Shown here: positions 53,901 through 62,908 of the stretch, in pieces
Position numbering within the stretch: position 1 is the first letter of the stretch
Layout: each line of letters starts with the position of its first letter
DNA from: Pseudomonas shahriarae
GTDB taxonomy: Bacteria > Pseudomonadota > Gammaproteobacteria > Pseudomonadales > Pseudomonadaceae
Length of the DNA: 64,000 bases
Assembly (NCBI RefSeq): GCF_014268455.2
Contig: NZ_CP077085.1
Span: 1,736,001-1,800,000 of the forward strand
Reading direction: 5' to 3'
Translations under genes and position numbers: made by a program
The notes under the pieces: generated by a model
Seen by the model: the letters and a program-made list of their open reading frames with translations, nothing else
The model's database searches: none
What the model was told of the DNA's origin: nothing

Positions 53901-56900
53901 GTCGTCACCAACGGCGTCGCCGCGACCTTCCCACAATCGGAACCCACTGGCTTCGGAAACACCCTGACCATCACCGGTTACAACGCCAGCACGGGTGTGA
54001 TCAGTTACAGCTACACCCTCAACGGCACCGATAGCCACCCAGCCGGCGCTGGTACTAACAGCATCAGTGAGTCGTTCGCGGTGGTTGCCACTGACACCAA
54101 CAACAGCAGCGACAATGGTTCGCTGGACGTCAATGTGGTCGACGATGTGCCTACTGCAGTTGATGACGCCAATGTACAAGTGGCCTCGGAAAGTCTGCTG
54201 ACTTTGAGCGGCAGTGTTTTGGGTAATGACGTACAAGGTGCTGACCGCATAGCGACCGGGCCGGTTACGCCAACTACCATCGTGGGTACCTACGGCACTC
54301 TGCAGCTGTTCGCGGATGGCAGCTACACCTACACCCTCGACAAGACTGACCCGCAGTTCATGGCCCTGAATGGCGGCGGCAGTGGCACTGAAACCTTCAC
54401 CTATCAGCTTAACGATCTCGACGGTGATACCAGCACCGCCAACCTGGTGTTGCAGGTGCATAACAACGACGACCCAGTGGTGTTGACCGGCCTGAACGTC
54501 AATGGTGGCGAAGTCACCGTCTACGAGAAAAACCTGCCGTTGGGTAGCGCTGACGATGGGCCGGCCTTGACTCAATCCGGCACCTTCACGGTGACCGCCT
54601 TGGACGGCCTGAAAAACCTGACTGTGGGCGGGATTAGCGTCGTCACCAACGGCGTTGCCGCTACTTTTCCGCAATCAGAACCTACCGGCTTCGGCAACAC
54701 CCTGACCATCACTGGCTACAACGCTAGCACCGGGGTGATCAGCTATAGCTACACCCTCAACGGCACTGACAGCCACCCAACCGGCGCGGACGCCAATAGC
54801 ATCAGTGAGTCGTTCGCGGTGGTCGCCACTGACACCAACAACAGCAGCGACAATGGTTTACTGGACGTCAATGTGGTCGACGACGTGCCAAAAGCCGTTG
54901 ACGACAATCCCGCAGGTATCGCCTCCGAGAGCCAGCTCATCCTGAGCGGCAGCGTGCTAGGCAATGATGTACAAGGTGCTGACCGCATAGCGACCGGGCC
55001 GGTTACGCCAACTACCATCGTGGGTACCTACGGCACATTGCAGCTGTTCGCGGATGGCAGCTACACGTACACCCTGGACAAGACTGACCCGCAGTTCGTG
55101 GCCCTGAATGGCGGCGGCAGCGGCACTGAAACCTTCACCTATCAGCTTAACGATCTCGACGGCGACACCAGCACCGCCAACCTGGTGTTGCAGGTGCATA
55201 ACAACGACGATCCGGTGGTGTTGACGGGGCTTGAGGTGAATGGCGGGGAAGTTACGGTCTACGAGAAAAACCTGCCGTTGGGCAGCGCTAACGATGGGCC
55301 TGCGCTGACTCAATCCGGCACCTTCACGGTGACCGCCTTAGACGGCTTAAAAAACCTGACTGTGGGCGGCATCAGCGTCGTCACCAACGGCGTTGCCGCT
55401 ACTTTTCCGCAATCGGAACCCACCGGCTTCGGCAACACCCTGACCATCACTGGCTACAACGCTAGCACCGGGGTGATCAGCTATAGCTACACCCTCAACG
55501 GCACTGACAGCCACCCAACCGGCGCGGACGCCAATAGCATCAGTGAGTCGTTCACGGTGGTCGCCACCGACAGCGACAACAGCAGTGCCAATGGTTCGCT
55601 GGACGTCAGTGTGGTCGACGACTTGCCGACTGCAGTTGATGACACCAATACACAAGTGGCCTCGGAAAGTCTGCTGACCTTGAGCGGCAGTGTTTTGGGT
55701 AATGACGTACAAGGTGCTGACCGCATAGCGACCGGGCCTGTTACGCCAACTACCATCGTGGGTACCTACGGCACCCTGCAACTGTTTGCCGATGGCAGTT
55801 ATGTCTACACCCTCGACAAGACTGACCCGCAGTTCATGGCCCTGAATGGCGGCGGCAGTGGCACTGAAACCTTCACCTATCAGCTTAACGATCTCGACGG
55901 TGATACCAGCACCGCCAACCTGGTGTTGCAGGTGCATAACAACGACGACCCAGTGGTGTTGACCGGCCTGAACGTCAATGGTGGCGAAGTCACCGTCTAC
56001 GAGAAAAACCTGCCGTTGGGTAGCGCTAACGATGGGCCTGCGCTGACTCAATCCGGCACCTTCACGGTGACCGCCTTGGACGGCCTGAAAGACCTGACTG
56101 TGGGCGGTATCAGCGTCGTCACCAACGGCGTCGCCGCGACCTTCCCACAATCGGAACCCACTGGCTTCGGAAACACCCTGACCATCACCGGTTACAACGC
56201 CAGCACGGGTGTGATCAGTTACAGCTACACCCTCAACGGCACCGATAGCCACCCAGCCGGCGCTGGTACTAACAGCATCAGTGAGTCGTTCGCGGTGGTC
56301 GCCACTGACACCAACAACAGCAGCGACAATGGTTCGCTGGACGTTAATGTGGTCGACGATGTGCCTACTGCAGTTGATGACGCCAATGCACAAGTGGCCT
56401 CGGAAAGTCTGCTGACCTTGAGCGGCAGTGTTTTGGGTAATGACGTACAAGGTGCTGACCGCATTGCCACCGGCCCGGTTACGCCCAACACTATCGTCGG
56501 TACCTACGGCACATTGCAGCTGTTCGCGGATGGCAGCTACACCTACACCCTGGACAAAACTGACCCGCAATTTATCGCCCTGAATGGCGGCGGCAACGGC
56601 ACCGAAACCTTCACCTATCAGCTTAACGATCTCGACGGCGACACCAGCACCGCCAACCTGGTCTTGCAGGTGCATAACAACGACGACCCAGTGGTGCTGA
56701 CTGGCCTGAACGTCAATGGTGGCGAAGTCACCGTCTACGAGAAAAACCTGCCGTTGGGCAGCGCTAACGATGGGCCTGCGCTGACCCAATCCGGCACTTT
56801 CACGGTGACGGCCTTGGACGGCCTGAAAAACCTGACTGTGGGCGGCATCAGCGTCGTCACCAACGGCGTCGCTGCGACCTTCCCACAATCGGAACCCACC

Positions 56901-59900
56901 GGCTTCGGCAACACCCTGACCATCACCGGTTACAACGCCAGCACCGGCGTGATCAGTTACAGCTACACCCTCAACGGCACCGATAGCCACCCAACCGGCG
57001 CGGGTGCCAATAGCATTAGCGAGTCGTTCACGGTGGTTGCCACTGACACCAACAACAGCAGCGACAATGGTTTACTGGACGTCAATGTGGTCGACGATGT
57101 GCCAAAAGCCGTCGACGACAACCCCGCAGGCATCGCCTCCGAGAGCCTGCTGACCCTGAGCGGTAGCGTGCTGGGCAACGACGTACAAGGCGCCGACCGC
57201 ATCGCCACCGGCCCGGTTACGCCAACTACCATCGTGGGTACCTACGGCACATTGCAGTTGTTCGCCGATGGCAGCTATGTCTACACCCTGGACAAAACTG
57301 ACCCACAATTTATCGCCCTGAATGGCGGCGGCAACGGCACCGAAACCTTCACCTATCAGCTTAACGATCTCGACGGCGACACCAGCACTGCCAACCTGGT
57401 GTTGCAGGTGAATAACAACGACGACCCAGTGGTGTTGACCGGCCTGAACGTCAATGGTGGCGAAGTCACCGTCTACGAGAAAAACCTGCCGTTGGGCAGC
57501 GCTAACGATGGGCCTGCGCTGACTCAATCCGGCACCTTCACGGTGACGGCCTTGGACGGCCTGAAAAACCTGACAGTAGGGGGGATTAGCGTCGTCACTA
57601 ACGGCGTCGCCGCGACCTTCCCACAATCAGAACCCACCGGCTTCGGCAACACCCTGACCATCACCGGCTACAACGCCAGCACCGGGGTGATCAGCTACAG
57701 CTACACCCTCAACGGCACCGATAGCCACCCAACCGGCGCGGGTACCAATAGCATTAGCGAGTCGTTCACGGTGACCGCCACCGACAGCAACAACAGCAGT
57801 GCCAACGGTTCACTGGACGTCAATGTGGTCGACGACGTGCCAAAAGCCGTCGACGACAATCCCGCAGGTATCGCCTCCGAGAGCCTGCTGACCCTGAGCG
57901 GTAGCGTGCTGGGCAACGACGTACAAGGCGCCGACCGCATCGCCACCGGCCCGGTTACGCCCAACACTATCGTCGGTACCTACGGCACATTGCAGCTGTT
58001 CGCGGATGGCAGCTACACCTACACCCTGGACAAAACTGACCCGCAATTTATCGCCCTGAATGGCGGCGGCAACGGCACCGAAACCTTCACCTATCAGCTT
58101 AATGATCTCGACGGCGACACCAGCACCGCCAACCTGGTGCTACAGGTGCATAACAACAACGACCCGGTCGTGCTCACCGGCCTGGACGTCACTGGCGGCG
58201 AGTTGACCGTCTATGAGAAAAACCTGGTCGATGGTTCCAGCCCGAACATCCCGTTGTTGACCCAGACCGGTACCTTCACGGTGACCGCCTTGGACGGCCT
58301 GAAAAACCTGACTGTGGGCGGCATCAGCGTCGTCACCAACGGCGTCGCCGCGACCTTCCCACAATCGGAACCTACCGGCTTCGGCAACACCCTGACCATC
58401 ACTGGCTACAACGCCAGCACCGGGGTGGTCAGCTACCGCTACACCTTGCTCGACAATGAAGCGCACCCCAATGCCAGCGGCGATAACAGTCTGTCGGAGC
58501 AGATCACGGTCACGGCCAGCGATAACGACACCAATACTGCGACGGGTACGATCGACATCAACATCATTGATGACCTGCCCACTGCCAACCCCGACGTGCG
58601 TTCGGTGATAGAAGGCGGTGTGGTCAGCGCCAATGTGTTGGGCAATGATGTCGGCGGCGCCGATAGCCCCACATTGGCTGGCGCGGTAGTCGGGGTGCGG
58701 GCGGGCAGCAACATCGGCACCCCGGCCTCTGGCGGCCTGGGCGCTAACATCAACGGCACCTATGGTTACCTGACTCTGGATGCCAACGGCAACGCCGTGT
58801 ACCACAGCAACCCCAACGCGGTGAGCCCTCCGGGGGCGGTGGACACCTTCGTCTATACCGTGCGGGATGCCGACGGTGACCTAAGCACCACCACCCTGAC
58901 GATTACAGTGACCGACAGCGGCCTCAAGGCGGTGGTTGACGGCGATGTCACGGTCTACGAGAAAGCCCTGGACCTGAACCTCGACGGCCAGGACCTGGCG
59001 CCTGGCACCGTGGTCGGCAGCGACCCGACGGCCACCACGGAAACCGCCAGCGGCAACCTCGCAGACTCGGTAACCGGCGGCAGTGGTCCGCTGAGTTTCA
59101 GCCTGGTCGGCAGCGCTACCGGCACTTATGGGCAGATCCTGCTCAACCCCAACGGCACCTACACCTACACCCTGACCTCGGCACCCAAGACCTTGCCCAA
59201 CAGCAACGACGGGCCGAATGTATTGACCGAGACTTTCACTTATAAGGCCACCGACCAATTGGGCAACACCACCACCAGCAGCATCGTGGTGAGCATTGTC
59301 GATGATGTGCCCAAAGTGGTGTCCAGCGCGCGTGAAGTCACGGCGACGGAGGTGGACTCCAACCTGCTGCTGATCATTGATATTTCCGGCAGCATGAACG
59401 ACGCCTCGGGGGCCGGCGGCACGCGGCTTGACCTGGCCAAGGCGTCCATCACCGAGTTGCTTAACCGCTACGACGAGATGGGTGATGTGAAGGTGCAGAT
59501 CGTGACCTTCAACGACAGCTCCCAGCAATTGAGCAGCCAATGGGTCAGCGTCGCCACGGCCAAGACCCTGGTCAACAACCTCACGGCGTTCAACGGCACC
59601 AACTACGACTCGGCCCTCGGCACCGCGCAGACCGCCTATGGCACCGCTGGCAAGCTGGAAGGCGCGCAGAACGTGGCGTATTTCTTCTCGGACGGTAACC
59701 CCACCACGTCCAACACCAATAATCCGAACAACCCCGGCAACGTGGTCAACCCGGAATACGGCGACGGGATCGACGCCACTGAAGAGGGCGTATGGCGGGC
59801 CTTCCTCGATGCCAACGGCATCAAGGCCTATGCCATAGGCCTGGGGGCGGGGGTCAACAGTATTTACCTGGACCCGGTGGCCTACGACGGCAGCACCCAC

Positions 59901-61778
59901 ACCAACACCAACGCGGTGGTGGTGGCCAACCTGGCGGGCCTGGATGCGGTGCTGGCCGGCACGGTACAGGGCGCGCCGGTCACCGGCAGCCTGCTGACGG
60001 ACGGCTCGTTCGGTGCTGACGGTGGCTTCGTCAAAGCCCTCACGGTGGATGGCATCACCTACACCTACAACCCGGCGGCGGGGGGCTCGATGAGTGCCAA
60101 CCTGCCAGGCGGCCAAGGTACGTTCGACACCGTCAGCAACAGTGTCACCATCACCACCAACCAGGGCGGCACGCTGGTGGTGGACATGGACAACGGCGAG
60201 TTCCGCTACACGCCGCCGAAGCTGACCGACTCGCTGGTCACCGAAACCTTTGGCGTGACCGTCAGCGACAACGACGGCGATCTCGCGACGTCCAGCCTGG
60301 TAGTCAAGGTCAACCCGAACGTGGCGCCGGTGGCGGGTGATGACCATGTGATCACCAATATCCTGTCGAGCAATATTGTGGTGCCTGCCGAGTTGCTGCT
60401 GGCCAATGACAGCGATGCCAACCATGACAACCTGACGGCTATCCCCACCAGTTTTCCAACCGGCTGGGTGGCCAAAGGCGCGGCCTTTACCGGGACGGGG
60501 ACCAGAACGCTCACCGGTACAACTGTGGGGGATGTACGTACCTCGTTTGCCGGTGATGCGGCGAACCTCACTGCAGCACTTTTGATCACTGGCAGTCTCG
60601 GCAATGTCGGTGGCGCTACGGCCGACGATCGCTTAACGGTCACGCTCAAGGCGGGTGAGACCCTCAGCCTGGATCACAACCGGCCGGTCGGTAACATCAT
60701 CATGGCCTATTCGATCAACGGTGGCAGCGAGCTCCCTCTTGCGGATGGCACGACGCTGACTGCGTTAGCGGACGGTAGCTATCAGATTCACATTACCAAC
60801 ACCTCCAATCCAACAGGCGGCAACCCCAATGGCACAGAAAGCTACCAGTTGGACATGAAGATCAACTACGCCGGCGCCCAGGACTACACACCGCAGTACC
60901 ACGGCAACTACTCGGTCAGCGATAACCACGGCGGCAGCGACAGCGCCGCGGTAGACATCAGCTACCAGGCCGGTACGACCCTCACCGGTACCAACGGTGA
61001 TGACATCATCATGGCCGGGCCCGGCAACAACATCCTCAATGGCGGCGATGGCAACGACGTGCTCACCGCCGGCACCGGCAACAACCAGATGCACGGCGGC
61101 AATGGCAATGACCTGCTGTTCAGCGGCATCGGCAATGACCTGCTCGATGGCGGGGCGGGCCTCGACACCGTCAGCTATGCCCATGCCACGGCAGGCGTGA
61201 TCGTCAACCTTGGCCTGGCGACGGGGCAAATCACTGGCGGCGCCGGAACCGATACATTGATGGCCCTGGAGAACCTGGTGGGCTCCAACTTCAATGACTT
61301 CCTCACGGGCAACGGCAACAACAACCTGATCTCCGGCGGGCTGGGCAATGACACCCTCAAGGGCGAGGGGGGCGATGACATCCTGATCGGCGGCCTGGGT
61401 AACAACACCCTGACCGGTGGCCCTGGCGCCGATACCTTCCAGTACCTGACCGGCGGTAGCGGGCACGATGTCATCACCGACTTTGCGGTGGGCACCGACA
61501 AGCTCGACCTGTCGCAATTGCTGCAAGGCGAGAATGCGACGACGGCGTCCCTGGATGACTACCTGCACTTCAAGGTGGTGGGCGGTACGACCACCATCGA
61601 CATCAGCGCCGTTGCAGGTGCCACGCCGAACCAGACCATCGACCTGGCCGGGGTCAACCTGGCGACCCAATACGGCGTCACGCCGGGCGCGGGCGGGTTG
61701 ATTGCGGGCGGGGCGGATACGGCGACGATCATCAATGGGATGTTGAATGACCATTCGTTGAAGGTGGATACCGTGTAA
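50970..61778 (+). CDS. Giant RTX adhesin of LapA/MapA type, 3602 aa
   Basis: ATG 50970 follows AGGGAG by 8 nt. Residues 1-105 form a LapA-like retention module, followed by TAAG at 115-118 and again at 123-126, candidate LapG cleavage sites. Nine repeats of 246 residues each (183-2396) combine a T1SS-143-type domain and a VCBS/cadherin-like domain. A diverged tenth unit follows, then a VWA domain (about 2799-2990) with MIDAS DISGS at 2804, further beta domains, and RTX nonapeptides (GGxGND) from about 3339. The C-terminus bears the type I secretion signal. The protein should hold cells in biofilms via the divergent LapEBC apparatus. No lapD or lapG is in the window. It is smaller than LapA and may be closer to MapA. 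Confidence 0.92.
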   Translation: MAKLIGVVSKVVGEVFAVAGDGSRRSLIEGDRLFAGEQLQTGAAGAVAVQLTNGQELTLGRDSSLGLSPQLLAGQAPRIHASEDLAPSQAQLTDVQQLQKAIAAGDDPTQTAEATAAGQTGSTAAGELGGGHSFVLLTEVAGRVEPVIGFPTAGFGGIPEFPLFQVAGQPDTGNDQPVVVPPDNPVSLGGLEVEGGELTLNEANLAQGSASNPAALVQTGTFNVSAPDGLQSLTVGGISVVSGGVASSFPQTITTGLGNTLSITGYNAATGVISYSYTLTGNEAHPSGNGSNSLGEQFAVVATDSDNDSATGSLDITLIDDVPKALDDSHEGRASESLLTLSGNVLDNDTQGADRVASGPITGGTFSGQYGTLVLAADGSYTYTLNTADPDFVALQGGGNGSETFTYTLTDADGDSSTANLVLQVHNNDDPVVIGGISVNGADLTLYEKNLVDGSSPDAGALTRAGSLTVSAVDGLQNLSVGGISVVSGGVAAGFPQSIATGLGNTLTITGFDPATGVISYSYTLTGTEAHPSAGGLNDLTESFSVIANDTNNSTATGTLHVSVVDDVPTAADDGNAQVASESLLTLSGTVLTNDAQGADRVASGPITPGSFTGLYGTLELAANGTYVYTLNTADSDFLALNGGGSGTESFTYTLTDADGDTSTANLVLQVHNNDDPVVLTGLEVNGGEVTVYEKNLSLGSAVDGPALTQSGTFTVTALDGLKNLTVGGISVVTNGVAATFPQSEPTGFGNTLTITGYNASTGVISYSYTLNGTDSHPTGAGTNSISESFAVVATDSNNSSANGSLDVNVVDDVPTAVDDANVQVASESLLTLSGSVLGNDVQGADRIATGPVTPTTIVGTYGTLQLFADGSYTYTLDKTDPQFMALNGGGNGTETFTYQLNDLDGDTSTANLVLQVHNNDDPVVLTGLNVNGGEVTVYEKNLPLGSANDGPALTQSGTFTVTALDGLKDLTVGGISVVTNGVAATFPQSEPTGFGNTLTITGYNASTGVISYSYTLNGTDSHPAGAGTNSISESFAVVATDTNNSSDNGSLDVNVVDDVPTAVDDANVQVASESLLTLSGSVLGNDVQGADRIATGPVTPTTIVGTYGTLQLFADGSYTYTLDKTDPQFMALNGGGSGTETFTYQLNDLDGDTSTANLVLQVHNNDDPVVLTGLNVNGGEVTVYEKNLPLGSADDGPALTQSGTFTVTALDGLKNLTVGGISVVTNGVAATFPQSEPTGFGNTLTITGYNASTGVISYSYTLNGTDSHPTGADANSISESFAVVATDTNNSSDNGLLDVNVVDDVPKAVDDNPAGIASESQLILSGSVLGNDVQGADRIATGPVTPTTIVGTYGTLQLFADGSYTYTLDKTDPQFVALNGGGSGTETFTYQLNDLDGDTSTANLVLQVHNNDDPVVLTGLEVNGGEVTVYEKNLPLGSANDGPALTQSGTFTVTALDGLKNLTVGGISVVTNGVAATFPQSEPTGFGNTLTITGYNASTGVISYSYTLNGTDSHPTGADANSISESFTVVATDSDNSSANGSLDVSVVDDLPTAVDDTNTQVASESLLTLSGSVLGNDVQGADRIATGPVTPTTIVGTYGTLQLFADGSYVYTLDKTDPQFMALNGGGSGTETFTYQLNDLDGDTSTANLVLQVHNNDDPVVLTGLNVNGGEVTVYEKNLPLGSANDGPALTQSGTFTVTALDGLKDLTVGGISVVTNGVAATFPQSEPTGFGNTLTITGYNASTGVISYSYTLNGTDSHPAGAGTNSISESFAVVATDTNNSSDNGSLDVNVVDDVPTAVDDANAQVASESLLTLSGSVLGNDVQGADRIATGPVTPNTIVGTYGTLQLFADGSYTYTLDKTDPQFIALNGGGNGTETFTYQLNDLDGDTSTANLVLQVHNNDDPVVLTGLNVNGGEVTVYEKNLPLGSANDGPALTQSGTFTVTALDGLKNLTVGGISVVTNGVAATFPQSEPTGFGNTLTITGYNASTGVISYSYTLNGTDSHPTGAGANSISESFTVVATDTNNSSDNGLLDVNVVDDVPKAVDDNPAGIASESLLTLSGSVLGNDVQGADRIATGPVTPTTIVGTYGTLQLFADGSYVYTLDKTDPQFIALNGGGNGTETFTYQLNDLDGDTSTANLVLQVNNNDDPVVLTGLNVNGGEVTVYEKNLPLGSANDGPALTQSGTFTVTALDGLKNLTVGGISVVTNGVAATFPQSEPTGFGNTLTITGYNASTGVISYSYTLNGTDSHPTGAGTNSISESFTVTATDSNNSSANGSLDVNVVDDVPKAVDDNPAGIASESLLTLSGSVLGNDVQGADRIATGPVTPNTIVGTYGTLQLFADGSYTYTLDKTDPQFIALNGGGNGTETFTYQLNDLDGDTSTANLVLQVHNNNDPVVLTGLDVTGGELTVYEKNLVDGSSPNIPLLTQTGTFTVTALDGLKNLTVGGISVVTNGVAATFPQSEPTGFGNTLTITGYNASTGVVSYRYTLLDNEAHPNASGDNSLSEQITVTASDNDTNTATGTIDINIIDDLPTANPDVRSVIEGGVVSANVLGNDVGGADSPTLAGAVVGVRAGSNIGTPASGGLGANINGTYGYLTLDANGNAVYHSNPNAVSPPGAVDTFVYTVRDADGDLSTTTLTITVTDSGLKAVVDGDVTVYEKALDLNLDGQDLAPGTVVGSDPTATTETASGNLADSVTGGSGPLSFSLVGSATGTYGQILLNPNGTYTYTLTSAPKTLPNSNDGPNVLTETFTYKATDQLGNTTTSSIVVSIVDDVPKVVSSAREVTATEVDSNLLLIIDISGSMNDASGAGGTRLDLAKASITELLNRYDEMGDVKVQIVTFNDSSQQLSSQWVSVATAKTLVNNLTAFNGTNYDSALGTAQTAYGTAGKLEGAQNVAYFFSDGNPTTSNTNNPNNPGNVVNPEYGDGIDATEEGVWRAFLDANGIKAYAIGLGAGVNSIYLDPVAYDGSTHTNTNAVVVANLAGLDAVLAGTVQGAPVTGSLLTDGSFGADGGFVKALTVDGITYTYNPAAGGSMSANLPGGQGTFDTVSNSVTITTNQGGTLVVDMDNGEFRYTPPKLTDSLVTETFGVTVSDNDGDLATSSLVVKVNPNVAPVAGDDHVITNILSSNIVVPAELLLANDSDANHDNLTAIPTSFPTGWVAKGAAFTGTGTRTLTGTTVGDVRTSFAGDAANLTAALLITGSLGNVGGATADDRLTVTLKAGETLSLDHNRPVGNIIMAYSINGGSELPLADGTTLTALADGSYQIHITNTSNPTGGNPNGTESYQLDMKINYAGAQDYTPQYHGNYSVSDNHGGSDSAAVDISYQAGTTLTGTNGDDIIMAGPGNNILNGGDGNDVLTAGTGNNQMHGGNGNDLLFSGIGNDLLDGGAGLDTVSYAHATAGVIVNLGLATGQITGGAGTDTLMALENLVGSNFNDFLTGNGNNNLISGGLGNDTLKGEGGDDILIGGLGNNTLTGGPGADTFQYLTGGSGHDVITDFAVGTDKLDLSQLLQGENATTASLDDYLHFKVVGGTTTIDISAVAGATPNQTIDLAGVNLATQYGVTPGAGGLIAGGADTATIINGMLNDHSLKVDTV
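51516..58157 (+). repeat. Nine in-frame tandem repeats of exactly 738 bp inside the adhesin gene
   Basis: Each unit begins at a DDPVV-like codon set: 51516, 52254, 52992, 53730, 54468, 55206, 55944, 56682 and 57420, with a tenth diverged unit from 58158. All intervals are 738 bp. Units 3 to 9 are highly alike in DNA. The first two are more divergent. Long exact blocks (for example 53646-54085 equals 55860-56299) point to recent duplication or gene conversion. Confidence 0.95.
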
Positions 61779-61784
61779 TCCCCT

Positions 61785-61872
61785 GTGGCGAGGGAGCTTG
61801 CTCCCGTTGGACTGCGTAGCAGTCCCATTCAGGGCCGCTTCGCGCCCCGACGGGAGCAAGCTCCCTCGCCAC
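61785..61872. repeat. REPIN after the adhesin gene, with nested hairpins
   Basis: Perfect 23-nt outer arms (61785-61807 and 61850-61872) of the GTGGCGAGGGAGCTTGCTCC class enclose a second hairpin GGACTGC-GTA-GCAGTCC (61809-61825) and a GC-rich one. It starts 6 bp after the adhesin stop and likely ends or protects that transcript. Confidence 0.9.
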
Positions 61873-62005
61873 GTCTCTCGCCACAGACAGGTACTGGCCT
61901 GTGGCTTTAGCTCATTGAGTTATAAGCACCATACTTTGCGTGATATGGCCCGCCAGCGTTTGCCGGTATGATAGGCGCCCCCGCAGTCTGGATTGCGAAT
62001 ACGCC

Positions 62006-62908
62006 ATGACCCTGCAATACCCAACCATCGCCGATTGCGTCGGCAACACACCTTTGGTCCGCTTGCAGCGCATGGCGGGTAACACCAGCAATACCTTGCT
62101 GCTCAAGCTCGAGGGGAATAACCCGGCGGGCTCGGTCAAGGACCGTCCGGCGCTGTCGATGATCGCCCGTGCCGAGCAGCGCGGGCAGATCAAGCCCGGC
62201 GACACCCTGATCGAAGCCACCTCCGGTAATACCGGGATTGCCCTGGCCATGGCCGCAGCGATCAAGGGCTACAAAATGATCCTGATCATGCCCGACAACG
62301 GCAGCGCCGAGCGCAAGGCCGCGATGACCGCCTATGGCGCCGAGCTGGTCCTGGTGACCCAGGAAGAGGGCATGGAAGGCGCGCGTGATCTCGCCGAGCG
62401 CATGGCCGCCGAAGGCCGTGGCCAGGTGTTGGACCAGTTCGCCAACGGTGACAACCCCGAGGCGCACTACACCAGCACCGGCCCGGAGATCTGGCGCCAG
62501 ACCCAGGGCACCATCACCCATTTCGTCAGCTCCATGGGCACCACCGGCACCATCATGGGTAACTCGCGCTACCTCAAGGAGCAGAACCCGGCGATCCAGA
62601 TCGTTGGCCTGCAACCGATGGAAGGCGCGGCGATCCCGGGGATCCGCCGTTGGCCCGAAGAGTACCTGCCCAAGATCTACAACGCTGCCCGCGTCGATCG
62701 CATCATCGACATGGCCCAGCGTGAAGCCGAAGACACCACCCGTCGCCTGGCCCGTGAAGAAGGCATCTTCTGCGGCGTGTCCTCCGGCGGTGCGGTGGCG
62801 GGGATGTTGCGTTTGTCTGCAGAACTGGAAAACGCGGTGATCGTCGCGATCATCTGTGACCGAGGCGACCGCTACCTGTCGACCGGCATTTTCGACGCGC
62901 CCAACTGA
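62006..62908 (+). CDS. cysM: Cysteine synthase B
   Basis: The 300-residue PLP enzyme carries the Schiff-base lysine at K45 in [11 protein letters not shown] and the [11 protein letters not shown] loop. Near the end is [14 protein letters not shown]. CysM uses O-acetylserine with sulfide or thiosulfate, and its shorter length and [10 protein letters not shown] motif separate it from CysK (gene at 2.8 kb). ATG 62006 gives [20 protein letters not shown]; an upstream ATG at 61940 is not supported. It overlaps rlmD by one base, so the two are co-transcribed, as in other pseudomonads. Confidence 0.95.
   Translation: MTLQYPTIADCVGNTPLVRLQRMAGNTSNTLLLKLEGNNPAGSVKDRPALSMIARAEQRGQIKPGDTLIEATSGNTGIALAMAAAIKGYKMILIMPDNGSAERKAAMTAYGAELVLVTQEEGMEGARDLAERMAAEGRGQVLDQFANGDNPEAHYTSTGPEIWRQTQGTITHFVSSMGTTGTIMGNSRYLKEQNPAIQIVGLQPMEGAAIPGIRRWPEEYLPKIYNAARVDRIIDMAQREAEDTTRRLAREEGIFCGVSSGGAVAGMLRLSAELENAVIVAIICDRGDRYLSTGIFDAPN

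Noticed and set aside
50979..54674. Long open frame on the minus strand opposite the adhesin
   Set aside because: It repeats with the 738-bp period of the adhesin, has no ribosome site or family pattern, and is a mirror of the codon bias of the real gene.
51516..58157. Periodic repeats considered as CRISPR or satellite DNA
   Set aside because: The units are 738 bp, fully coding and in frame with adhesin domains, with no spacer pattern.
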